Source of the DNA: DASTOB01 sp035720425
GTDB taxonomy: Bacteria; Chloroflexota; Limnocylindria; Limnocylindrales; CSP1-4
DNA: 17,833 bases
Direction of reading: 5' to 3'
Assembly (NCBI GenBank): GCA_035720425.1
Contig: DASTOB010000033.1
Location: 1 to 17,833 of the forward strand
In this document: positions 7,010 through 13,705 of the stretch, piece by piece
Numbering within the stretch: position 1 is the stretch's first letter
Layout: every line of letters begins with the position of its first letter
The notes under the pieces: model-generated
The model's input: only the letters and a program-made list of their open reading frames with translations
Database searches by the model: none
Told to the model about the DNA's origin: nothing
Made by a program: the position numbers and the translations under genes

Positions 7010-7599
7010 CAACTCGCTCGCCGGCCACCGCGCTCGGACCGGCTGAGCAGGGCCGCGTAGGCGAGCGACCCGACGACGCCGGCGAGGAGGTCGCCCACGG
7101 TATCCCACGTCCCGCGCACGTTGCGGGTTCCGAACAGGACGTCGCTGTAGTACTCCTGCGCCTCGAGGAGGACGTGGCCGACCTGGGCGACGCCGACCGC
7201 GCTGAGTGGCGGAATGTCGAGCGCCCAGGCGGCGAAGACGGTCATTGCCCCGGCCCCGTGAGCGTGCGGAAGGAGGTCGAAGTGGCGGTACCCGTCGTAC
7301 AGGTCGAGCACGTTGCCGGCGAGGTCGAGTGCGTACATGGACAGGTAGACGGTGTCGACACCGACCGGGTACGGGCCACGTCGGCTGCCGCGGGCGGCCC
7401 AGATCATGGGTACCGCGAGGGTCGCCGGAAGGCCGACGATGAGCACCCGTGGGCCGATGCCCTTGCCGGCGAACCGACGGTCGTCCGGCGGGGCGCGCAG
7501 GACGGTCGCGGTCATCGTGGCGATCGCCGCGCGAAGGGAGAGGTTGACGAGAACGCCGATCAACCGGGTCACGTGGTCGAGGATGGCACGCACGGTCAA
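7009..7599 (-). CDS. DUF2238/YjdF-like integral membrane protein
   Basis: A 196-residue membrane protein with about five hydrophobic segments: near 10-34, 51-68, 85-100, 113-128 and 167-184. Charged and polar residues are grouped in a pattern that resembles the DUF2238 (YjdF) family: LDLYDGYRHFDLLPHAHGAG (about 97-116) with two or three His, an E-A-Q-E-Y segment, and WDTVGDLLAGVVGSL near the C-terminus, like the family's DTxxDMxANxxG. The molecular function of that family is not known. The longest frame uses TTG at 7599; GTG at 7593 is an equally good start. No convincing -10 or Shine-Dalgarno was seen. Its upstream region runs straight into the tandem repeat array beginning at 7634. Confidence 0.7.
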   Translation of the reverse strand: MTVRAILDHVTRLIGVLVNLSLRAAIATMTATVLRAPPDDRRFAGKGIGPRVLIVGLPATLAVPMIWAARGSRRGPYPVGVDTVYLSMYALDLAGNVLDLYDGYRHFDLLPHAHGAGAMTVFAAWALDIPPLSAVGVAQVGHVLLEAQEYYSDVLFGTRNVRGTWDTVGDLLAGVVGSLAYAALLSRSERGGRRAS

Positions 7600-7633
7600 C
7601 GAGGATCCGGAATGGGCGATCCGAAGTGGGCGG

Positions 7634-7906
7634 GTTCACCCGTGGGGCGAGCGAACGACGCACGGCCGGGGCACCGCACGTCGGGTTCACCCGCGGGGCG
7701 AGCGAACGCGACGCGTCCGGGGCACCGCATGTCGCGTTCACCCGTGGGGCAAGCGAACGCGACGCACGGCCGGGGCACCGCACGTCGGGTTCACCCGTGG
7801 GGCGAGCGAACGCGACGCGTCCGGGGCACCGCATGTCGCGTTCACCCGTGGGGCGAGCGAACCGGACCAGCCAAGCGCGCAACCTGTCGCGTTCACCCGT
7901 GGGGCG
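7634..7906. repeat. ~51-bp tandem repeat array, five full units plus a partial sixth
   Basis: Units begin at 7634, 7685, 7736, 7789, 7840 and 7891, spaced 51, 51, 53, 51 and 51 bases. Each opens with GTTCACCCGTGGGGCGAGCG followed by AAC (one C and one A substitution among the copies; the sixth breaks off after 16 bases). The remaining ~28 bases come in two alternating versions: one with GCACGGCCGGGGCACCGCAC in units 1 and 3, one with GCGTCCGGGGCACCGCATGT in units 2 and 4. Units 1-2 and 3-4 thus form a ~102-104-base higher-order repeat. Unit 5 has a divergent second half. The opening 23 bases hold an imperfect dyad, with ends pairing at seven of nine positions around TGGGG. The array is intergenic, and its function is unknown. 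Confidence 0.9.
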
Positions 7907-8258
7907 GGTCTTAGCCGGCTGGTCGCGACCGATCACAGGCGACGCGTTCGAGCGACTTCTCGTCTATTCGTCCCACGACTCGCGCCGCAGTACGCCGAGT
8001 GTCGAATGCCTTCCGGCGGCCGAAGCGTCTCGTAATCGGCCCCAATATGCAGGCGATGACTGCGACGAGCGATAGCGTGGCCGATGTCACCCGATTTGTG
8101 TGCCGGCGAGTCGCCCGGCGACTAAACGCGAACCTGCCCGCCGGGACTGCCCGCCCAGGATCGATGCCCGGGATCCATGCGCACGAAGCGATGCGCCGGA
8201 ACGCGACGGGCCAGAGCGGCGCGCCGGCATCGGCCGCCCGATCGCGCGCTGAGCGCGT
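7907..8258. other. Intergenic stretch with no convincing gene
   Basis: No open frame here has the G/C third-position bias of the neighbouring genes, a Shine-Dalgarno sequence or a recognisable family. A short perfect hairpin, AGTCGCC-c-GGCGACT, lies at 8109-8123. A minus-strand frame of 59 codons (7911-8090, GTG start) encodes one hydrophobic segment and a basic tail, but its codon use is unlike the rest of the window. This may be decayed or acquired sequence. Confidence 0.5.
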
Positions 8259-8287
8259 TTGACCCGCCCGCCGTCGGCCGCTAGATT
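8259..8287 (+). promoter_or_regulatory. Promoter of the DrrAB-type exporter operon
   Basis: TTGACC (8259-8264), a 17-base spacer and TAGATT (8282-8287) form the best-matched promoter in the right half of the window. Transcription would start near 8294, giving a leader of about 70 bases before the GTG at 8365. Confidence 0.65.
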
Positions 8288-8364
8288 CGCGCTCCCCGAA
8301 CCGAACGCGGCCGCGGACGCCCACGCGCGCCTACGCAGGAACGAACCCCGAGGAGTCGACCCCC

Positions 8365-9348
8365 GTGGATGTGATCACGGCCGAAGGCCTGGTCAAGATC
8401 TATCGCTCGCGCCGCTCCGAGGTCAGGGCCCTCGACGGGGTCGACCTCAGCGTCGCCGAGGGCACGGTGCTGGGCCTGCTCGGCCCCAACGGCGCCGGCA
8501 AGACGACTACCGTCCGGATCCTCGCCACGCTGCTCAAGCCGGACGCTGGCCGGGCCACCGTGGCCGGTCTCGATGTCGTCCGCCAGGCGGACCAGCTCCG
8601 TCACTTGATCGGACTGTCCGGCCAGTACGCGGCGGTCGACGAGAACCTCACCGGCCGCGAGAACCTGCGTATGTTCGGCCGGCTGTACCAGCTCCCGGGC
8701 GCCGTCGCACGGACGCGCGCCGACGATCTGCTCGACCAGTTCGAGCTGACCGACGCGGCCGACCGGGTGGTCAAGACGTACTCCGGCGGCATGCGTCGCC
8801 GGCTCGACCTCGGCAGCGCACTCATCGGCCGCCCCCGCCTGCTCTTCCTCGACGAGCCGACAACCGGGCTCGACCCGCGCAGCCGGCTCGGCATGTGGGA
8901 CGTGATCCGTGCCCTCGTTCGCGAGGGAACGACGCTTCTCCTGACCACTCAGTACCTCGAGGAGGCGGACGAGCTGGCCGACTCGATCGCCGTCGTCGAC
9001 CATGGCCGGATCATCGCCCGCGGCACCGCTGACGAGCTCAAGTCGCAGGTCGGCGGCGAGCGGATCGAGGTCGTCGTCCACCGGCGCGACGAGATCGCCC
9101 GGGCAATGGAGGTGCTCGCCCGCGATACGCGCGGAGAGTGCACGGTCGACGAGCACACCCGCAAGGTGACCGTCCCGGCGTCGGGTGGGTCGAAGACGCT
9201 CGTCCAGGTGGTCCGCGATTTCGACGAGGCCGGGATCACGATCGACGACATCGCCCTGCGTCGGCCGACCCTCGACGATGTGTTCCTCGCCCTGACCGGA
9301 CACGTGGCCGACGAGAAGGCCGCCGCGGCGGCAGGAGAGGCAGCATGA
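8365..9348 (+). CDS. ABC exporter ATP-binding protein, DrrA type
   Basis: A 327-residue ATPase. Walker A is GPNGAGKTT (40-48), the Q-loop is Q87 in GLSGQYAAVDENLTG, the signature is YSGGM (139-143) and Walker B is LLFLDEPTTGLD (159-170). The switch position reads TTQYLEEAD with Gln196 instead of His, which is normal for the DrrA/daunorubicin-resistance branch. The region after about residue 230 is the extra C-terminal domain of that branch, ending in RRPTLDDVFLALTG. It should power the adjacent ABC-2 permease for export of a drug, lipid or polyketide-like compound; substrate unknown. GTG 8365 has GAGGAG (8350-8355) upstream. Its stop overlaps the next start in ATGA at 9345-9348, so the two are coupled. 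Confidence 0.95.
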   Translation: MDVITAEGLVKIYRSRRSEVRALDGVDLSVAEGTVLGLLGPNGAGKTTTVRILATLLKPDAGRATVAGLDVVRQADQLRHLIGLSGQYAAVDENLTGRENLRMFGRLYQLPGAVARTRADDLLDQFELTDAADRVVKTYSGGMRRRLDLGSALIGRPRLLFLDEPTTGLDPRSRLGMWDVIRALVREGTTLLLTTQYLEEADELADSIAVVDHGRIIARGTADELKSQVGGERIEVVVHRRDEIARAMEVLARDTRGECTVDEHTRKVTVPASGGSKTLVQVVRDFDEAGITIDDIALRRPTLDDVFLALTGHVADEKAAAAAGEAA

Positions 9349-10133
9349 ACGGCGCGGTCCGCGACGGGCTCGTCATCGCCTGGCGGAACCTCAAGCGGAT
9401 CCCGCGCATCCCGGAGCTCGCGATCTTCGCGATCCTCCAGTCGATCATGTTCGTGCTGCTTTTCGCCTACGTGTTCGGCGGCGCGATCCCGCTTCCCGGC
9501 GGCGGCTCGTATCGCGAGTACCTGATGCCCGGGATCTTCGCCCAGACGATCGTGTTCGCCGCGGGGACGACGGCGATCGGGATGGCCGACGACGTCCAGA
9601 AGGGGATCATCGACCGGTTCCGCTCGCTGCCCATGGCCCGCTCCGCCGTGCTGAGCGGCCGGACGCTCAGCGACGTCGTGTACAACGGCGGCATCCTCGT
9701 CGTGCTCATGCTGACCGGCCTCGTCGTCGGCTGGCAGGTCCACACCGGCATCGTCGAGCTGCTCGTCGGCGTCGGCCTCCTCCTCGTGTTCGCCTTCGCG
9801 ATGTCGTGGCTCGGCGTGTGGCTGGGCCTCAACGTCCCGTCGGTCGAGGTCGGCCAGCAGGTCATCTTCACGGCGCTCTTCCCGATCACGTTCATCTCGA
9901 ACGTCTTCGTTCCGCCGGCCAGCCTTCCGGAGTTCCTCCAGCCGATTGCCGAATGGAACCCGACGAGCACGCTGACTGCCGCGCTGCGCGAGCTGTGGGG
10001 CAACCCGAACCCGTACGTCGGCACCGGATTCCCGGGCCAGAACCCGATCCTCGTCACCCTTGGATGGGTGGTCCTGTTCGTGATCGTGTTCGGGGCACTC
10101 GGCGTTCGCCGCTACCGTTCGATGAGTCGCTGA
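9345..10133 (+). CDS. ABC-2 type exporter permease, DrrB type
   Basis: A 262-residue membrane protein with an N-terminal cytoplasmic helix (VIAWRNLKRIPRIPELAIF) and six hydrophobic segments, the size and plan of DrrB-like ABC-2 permeases. Family pieces include YREYLMPGIFAQTIVFAAG, the coupling-loop-like QKGIIDRFRSLPMARSAVLSG, and the late FISNVFVPPASLPEFLQPIAEWNP, which matches the ABC-2 signature before the final helix. The Gly/Pro-rich loop near 45-55 would face outward. It is translationally coupled to the ATPase by a four-base overlap, with GGAGAGG upstream as Shine-Dalgarno. The two proteins should assemble as a heterotetrameric exporter. No biosynthetic genes lie beside it to hint at a substrate. 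Confidence 0.93.
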   Translation: MNGAVRDGLVIAWRNLKRIPRIPELAIFAILQSIMFVLLFAYVFGGAIPLPGGGSYREYLMPGIFAQTIVFAAGTTAIGMADDVQKGIIDRFRSLPMARSAVLSGRTLSDVVYNGGILVVLMLTGLVVGWQVHTGIVELLVGVGLLLVFAFAMSWLGVWLGLNVPSVEVGQQVIFTALFPITFISNVFVPPASLPEFLQPIAEWNPTSTLTAALRELWGNPNPYVGTGFPGQNPILVTLGWVVLFVIVFGALGVRRYRSMSR

Positions 10134-10150
10134 CACCCGGCAGGCGCGCC

Positions 10151-10172
10151 GCCTACGGAGCGCGTCGTAGGC
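10151..10172 (+). terminator. Hairpin downstream of the DrrAB-type operon
   Basis: GCCTACG (10151-10157) pairs perfectly with CGTAGGC (10166-10172) around an eight-base loop, 17 bases after the permease stop. No T-run follows. Position suggests the end of the exporter transcript. Confidence 0.4.
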
Positions 10173-10252
10173 AGTTCGGGACGTTGTGCTCATGGCGGAC
10201 GCCACGTCCCGGGCGGATCATCGGCGCGTACACAACCCCGGAGGCTCATCCG

Positions 10253-10477
10253 ATGTTCGACACCACCGCCGCGCTCGAGCGCATCGAGTCCGCCGAGCAC
10301 GAGACGCCCGTCTGCCCGTGTGGCGCGCCGACCGTTCCGGTCGGTCGCGACGACGGCATCTGGCTCGTCTGCTCGAACCTGCACCGCTGGGAGACGCGCC
10401 GGACCTTCCGCCTGCTCGCGGCGCTCTTCCCGCACGTGGAGCGGCCGATCGTCGGAGGAACGCCGGTCGCGGCCTGA
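10253..10477 (+). CDS. Small zinc-ribbon-like protein of unknown function
   Basis: A 74-residue protein that I do not recognise. It has a short acidic N-terminal helix, then VCPCGAPTVPVGRDDGIWLV and CSNLHRW. C21, C23, C40 and H44 are spaced like a minimal zinc ribbon or treble-clef site, with a turn between the two halves. The C-terminal part (RRTFRLLAALFPHVERPIVG) is basic and probably helical. Coding is supported by strong G/C third positions and by CGGAGG at 10239-10244, eight bases before ATG 10253. Longer frames through this region belong to the overlapping exporter gene and were not used. A TACACA at 10229-10234 could be its own -10. A nucleic-acid or protein adaptor role is possible but unproven. 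Confidence 0.7.
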   Translation: MFDTTAALERIESAEHETPVCPCGAPTVPVGRDDGIWLVCSNLHRWETRRTFRLLAALFPHVERPIVGGTPVAA

Positions 10478-10494
10478 CACCGCTGCATCAGGCC
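10471..10494 (+). terminator. Hairpin overlapping the zinc-ribbon gene stop
   Basis: GGCCTGA (10471-10477) pairs with TCAGGCC (10488-10494) around a ten-base loop; the first arm contains the stop codon itself. A second small hairpin, AGCCCG/CGGGCT with a four-base loop, lies at 10526-10541. Either could end transcription before the GH15 gene. Confidence 0.35.
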
Positions 10495-10591
10495 ACGTCG
10501 ACGCTGTTCTCGAACGTCGTCGTGTAGCCCGTCCGCGGGCTGCCGGCCGGCGCCAGCGTGAACTCATGGTCTTGGCGCGCTGCGTCGGCGC

Positions 10592-12571
10592 GTGCAAGAT
10601 GAGCGCCGCAGGATCGCCGCCAGCCAGACCCAGGCAGAGGTGCAGCCGGTGCAGCACGGAGCGTCCCCCTTCCCGCCGATCGCGGAGTACGCGTTCCTTT
10701 CCGACTGCGAGGTGGGTGCGCTCGTCGCGCCGTCCGGCAACGTCGAGTGGCTGTGCCTGCCGCGGTTTGACGGACCGTCCGTCTTTGGCGCCATGCTCGA
10801 CCGCGATGCCGGCGGGTTCCGCTTCGGCCCGGCGGACCTCCGGGTCCCGGCCGCCCGGCGCTACCTGCCGGGGACCATGGTGCTCGAGACGACGTGGGGC
10901 TCGCCGAACGGCTGGATCATCGTCCGCGACGTGCTCCTCATCGGCCCGTGGCGCGGCGACGTGGAGCGGCTCGACGGCCATCGCCGAGCACCGACCGACT
11001 ACGACGCCGAGCACGTCCTCCTCCGCTCCGTCCGCTGCGTCAACGGCGAGATGCAGCTGACGATCGACTGCGAGCCGGTATTCGACTACGGCCGAACCCT
11101 CGGCCGCTGGTCGTACACCGGGCAGGGCCTCACGCAGGGCATCTGCCGGGCCGACGGCACCGAGGTCGCGCTCACCCTGACCACGGACCTCAACATCGGG
11201 TTCGAGGGCCCGCGGGCCATCGGCCGAACCCTGATAAAGGAGGGCGAGACGCGCTTCTGCGCGCTGTCGTGGGGCACCGGGGAGCCCCCGACGACGTACG
11301 AGGAGGCGTACCGCCGGCAGGTCTGGACGGCGCACCACTGGCAGCACTGGCTCGCCCGCGGACGGTTCCCGGACCACCCGTGGCGCGCGTACCTCCAGCG
11401 CTCCGCGCTGACCCTCAAGGGCCTCACCTACTCGCCGACCGGCGCGATCATCGCAGCCGCGACGACGTCCCTCCCGGAGACCCCGGGCGGCGAGCGGAAC
11501 TGGGACTATCGCTACACGTGGATCCGCGACTCGACGTTCGCCCTGTGGGGCCTGTACACGCTCGGCTTCGACTGGGAGGCGAACGACTTCTTGTACTTCA
11601 TCGCCGACGCGGCCGGCGAGGCGGACCTCCAGATCATGTACGGCATCGGCGGGGAGCGAACCCTCACCGAGCAGACGCTCGACCATCTCCAGGGATACGA
11701 GGGCGCGCGCCCGGTCCGGATCGGAAACGGTGCCTACGACCAGCGCCAGCACGACATGTGGGGCGCGGTGCTCGATTCCGTCTACCTCCACACAAAGTCG
11801 CGCGACCATCTCGACGAGCGGATCTGGCCGATCCTGTCGCGCCAGGTCGAGGAGGCGATCCGGCACTGGCGCGAGCCGGACCGCGGGATCTGGGAGGTGC
11901 GCGGCGAGCCGCAGCACTTCACGAGCTCGAAGGTCATGTGCTGGGTGGCGGCCGATCGGGGCGCGCGGCTGGCCCGCCTGCGCGACGACCACGAGCAGGC
12001 CGATCGCTGGCAGGCGGCGGCCGACGAGATCCACGCCGACATCTGCGCCAACGGGCTCGACGCGCGCGGCGTGTTCACCCAGTACTACGGCAGCGATGCG
12101 CTCGACGCGTCGCTTCTGCTCATGCCGCTCGTCCGGTTCCTTCCACCGACGGACGAGCGCATCCGCCGCACCGTCCTCGCCATCGCCGATGAGCTGACCG
12201 TCGACGGGCTCGTCCTGCGCTACCGGGTCGAGGAGACCGACGACGGCCTGTCCGGCGAGGAGGGCTCGTTCACGATCTGCTCCTTCTGGCTCGTGTCCGC
12301 CCTCGTCGAGATCGGCGAGGTCGGCCGGGCGCGCCGCCTGTGCGAGCGACTCCTGTCATTCGCCAGCCCGCTCGAGCTGTACGGCGAGGAGCTCGATCCC
12401 GAGACCGGCCGCCACCTCGGCAACTTCCCGCAGGCGTTCACCCACCTCGCGCTCATCAATGCGGTCATGCACGTCATCGAGGCGGAGTCGCATGCGCTGG
12501 CGTCGACGCGTGACCGCCCCGTACCGCCCCGCACCACCCTCGACCCTGCGTTCTCCGTAGGAGGTTCGTAG
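10592..12571 (+). CDS. GH15 family glucoamylase/trehalase-type enzyme
   Basis: A 659-residue protein of the bacterial two-domain GH15 class. The N-terminal beta-sandwich opens with PFPPIAEYAFLSDCEVGALV and WLCLPRFDGPSVFGAMLD, both hallmarks of the family. The (alpha/alpha)6 catalytic barrel starts near 265. NWDYRYTWIRDSTFALWGLY (303-322) lines the active site, GIWEVRG (432-438) supplies the likely acid Glu435, and LYGEELDPETG (596-606) the likely base Glu. NFPQAFTHLALINA (611-624) closes the barrel as usual. There is no signal peptide, so it should act in the cytosol on trehalose, maltooligosaccharides or similar alpha-glucosides; GH15 members split between these and the sequence alone does not decide. 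GTG 10592 is the longest start; conserved sequence begins only near residue 26, so GTG 10640 is possible. Confidence 0.92.
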   Translation: MQDERRRIAASQTQAEVQPVQHGASPFPPIAEYAFLSDCEVGALVAPSGNVEWLCLPRFDGPSVFGAMLDRDAGGFRFGPADLRVPAARRYLPGTMVLETTWGSPNGWIIVRDVLLIGPWRGDVERLDGHRRAPTDYDAEHVLLRSVRCVNGEMQLTIDCEPVFDYGRTLGRWSYTGQGLTQGICRADGTEVALTLTTDLNIGFEGPRAIGRTLIKEGETRFCALSWGTGEPPTTYEEAYRRQVWTAHHWQHWLARGRFPDHPWRAYLQRSALTLKGLTYSPTGAIIAAATTSLPETPGGERNWDYRYTWIRDSTFALWGLYTLGFDWEANDFLYFIADAAGEADLQIMYGIGGERTLTEQTLDHLQGYEGARPVRIGNGAYDQRQHDMWGAVLDSVYLHTKSRDHLDERIWPILSRQVEEAIRHWREPDRGIWEVRGEPQHFTSSKVMCWVAADRGARLARLRDDHEQADRWQAAADEIHADICANGLDARGVFTQYYGSDALDASLLLMPLVRFLPPTDERIRRTVLAIADELTVDGLVLRYRVEETDDGLSGEEGSFTICSFWLVSALVEIGEVGRARRLCERLLSFASPLELYGEELDPETGRHLGNFPQAFTHLALINAVMHVIEAESHALASTRDRPVPPRTTLDPAFSVGGS

Positions 12572-12630
12572 GACCCCGGGCACCCGTCGCCCATGACCAT
12601 CGCGCCGCAGACGTGACGGCACCCGGTTTC

Positions 12631-12636
12631 TACCGT
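12631..12636 (+). promoter_or_regulatory. Possible -10 box TACCGT upstream of the CAP-domain gene
   Basis: TACCGT fits TANNNT. A CAGACG sequence that shares the GAC core of the -35 consensus lies 17 bases upstream (12608-12613). The start would fall near 12643 with a ~43-base leader. The support is weak, but the gene needs a promoter in this 114-base gap. Confidence 0.3.
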
Positions 12637-12685
12637 GTGAGCAGTCGGACCCCAGACCCGATGCCCGCACGAGAGACCGGATCGA

Positions 12686-13633
12686 ATGACCGCCCTGCCC
12701 GCGCCTCGAACCCGCCGCCGTTTGCCGGCGTTGGTCGCCGCAGCCTTCGCCCTGACCTCGCTCGGCCTGCTCGCCGCGCCGGGCGCTGCGATGGCCTGGG
12801 ACCCGAACGCCTTTGATGCCGGCTCCGAGCAGCAGCTTGCCGCGCTCCATAACCAGGCCCGCGCGAGCGCCGGCCTGGCGGCCCTGTCGATCGACCCCGC
12901 GCTGACCGACCTCGCCCGCTGGCGCTCGAAGGACATGATCGACCGCAACTACTTCAGCCACACGATCCTCGGGACGAGCAAGAAGGTCTTCAACTACATG
13001 CAGGAGCAGGGCTACTGCTTCAACCTCGCCGGCGAGAACATCGGCTGGAACAACTACCCGGACGACATCGCGACGCAGGCCATCCACAACTCGTTCATGG
13101 ACTCGTCCGGTCACCGCGCCAACATCCTCGGCGCGTCGTGGGACGTGTTCGGCATCGGCGCCTACAAGGGTGCGGACGGCAAGAAGATGTGGACGGTGAT
13201 CTTCGCCGACAAGTGCGGCGGGAGCGCACCGCCTCCGCCCACGCCGGCCCCGACGCCGGTTCCCACCCCGGCCCCGACGCCGGCCCCGACCGCCGCCCCG
13301 GCCCCAAAGCCGACGCCCAAGCCGACACCCAAGCCGACGCCGAAGCCCACCGCCGCGCCCGCCACACAGGCACCCGCCGCGACCGTCGCGCCCACTCCGG
13401 AGCCGACGCCCACGCCCACGCCCACGCCGACCCCCGAGCCCACCCCCACGCCGACCCCCGAGCCGGTCGACTTCTCGGCCGCCTGGATCACCGATGGCCG
13501 ATCGTCCGCCGACGACCCGATCAGCCCGACCTCGCCCGGCATCGCGGGACTCCGGGTCATCGATCGGCCGGTCGCGCGCGGGTTCGTCGACACGATCGTC
13601 GGTGACGTGACCGGGTTCTTCTTCGGGTCCTGA
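12686..13633 (+). CDS. Secreted CAP/SCP-domain protein with Pro-Thr-rich tail
   Basis: A 315-residue exported protein. Residues 1-37 form a signal peptide: RTRRR, a hydrophobic core, and a likely cleavage site after AMA before WDP. Residues 48-177 are a CAP (cysteine-rich secretory protein/SCP) domain: LHNQARA with H55, NYFSH with H92, AGENIGW with E117 and SSGHRANIL with H143, the conserved metal- or ligand-binding cavity residues. C111 and C177 could form a disulfide. Residues 180-260 are a low-complexity linker of PTP, PKP and PEP repeats that probably spans the cell wall. After it comes a hydrophobic/amphipathic C-terminus (GLRVIDRPVARGFVDTIVGD then VTGFFFGS). Bacterial CAP proteins are linked to envelope or sporulation functions without a settled biochemical role. 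ATG 12686 gives the proper signal peptide. Confidence 0.9.
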   Translation: MTALPAPRTRRRLPALVAAAFALTSLGLLAAPGAAMAWDPNAFDAGSEQQLAALHNQARASAGLAALSIDPALTDLARWRSKDMIDRNYFSHTILGTSKKVFNYMQEQGYCFNLAGENIGWNNYPDDIATQAIHNSFMDSSGHRANILGASWDVFGIGAYKGADGKKMWTVIFADKCGGSAPPPPTPAPTPVPTPAPTPAPTAAPAPKPTPKPTPKPTPKPTAAPATQAPAATVAPTPEPTPTPTPTPTPEPTPTPTPEPVDFSAAWITDGRSSADDPISPTSPGIAGLRVIDRPVARGFVDTIVGDVTGFFFGS

Positions 13634-13653
13634 CCCGGCGGGTTCGCGCCGGG
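13634..13653 (+). terminator. GC hairpin directly after the CAP-domain gene
   Basis: CCCGGCG (13634-13640) pairs perfectly with CGCCGGG (13647-13653) around a six-base loop, beginning at the base after the stop codon. No T-run is present. It is the likely end of the CAP-gene transcript, since the next gene has its own -10 box 40 bases further on. Confidence 0.5.
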
Positions 13654-13693
13654 CACGCCCGGTCGCGTCGGACGCCGCGCTGTCGTCGCCGGG

Positions 13694-13699
13694 TACACT
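13694..13699 (+). promoter_or_regulatory. -10 box TACACT for a leaderless ABC ATPase transcript
   Basis: TACACT ends six bases before ATG 13706, so transcription should start at or beside the A of the start codon. No Shine-Dalgarno sequence precedes the gene. CGGACG at 13669-13674 shares the GAC core of a -35 box, with a long 19-base spacer. Confidence 0.55.
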
Positions 13700-13705
13700 G
13701 CGGCC

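Noticed and set aside
7634..7906. CRISPR array
   Set aside because: The repeat spacing is regular, but the sequences between repeat cores are themselves repeated copies in two versions rather than unique spacers, and no cas genes are nearby.
7174..8035. Plus-strand reading frames with repeated peptides across the tandem array
   Set aside because: The peptide repetition only reflects the DNA repeat. The 53-base unit shifts the frame, the codon use is unlike local genes, and no start signals are present.
7911..8090. Minus-strand 59-residue protein with one hydrophobic segment
   Set aside because: The GTG start has no Shine-Dalgarno or -10 box, and the codons (CTA, ATA, AGA, CGA) lack the G/C third-position bias of the window.
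8084..8125. Possible leaderless 13-residue peptide after TAGCGT
   Set aside because: A TANNNT box precedes the ATG by five bases, but the peptide is too short to judge and the motif is common by chance.
10190..12034. 614-residue minus-strand open frame
   Set aside because: It lies antisense to the clear GH15 gene, is rich in Arg, Ala, Gly and Pro, and matches no family. It is the usual by-product of very GC-rich coding DNA.
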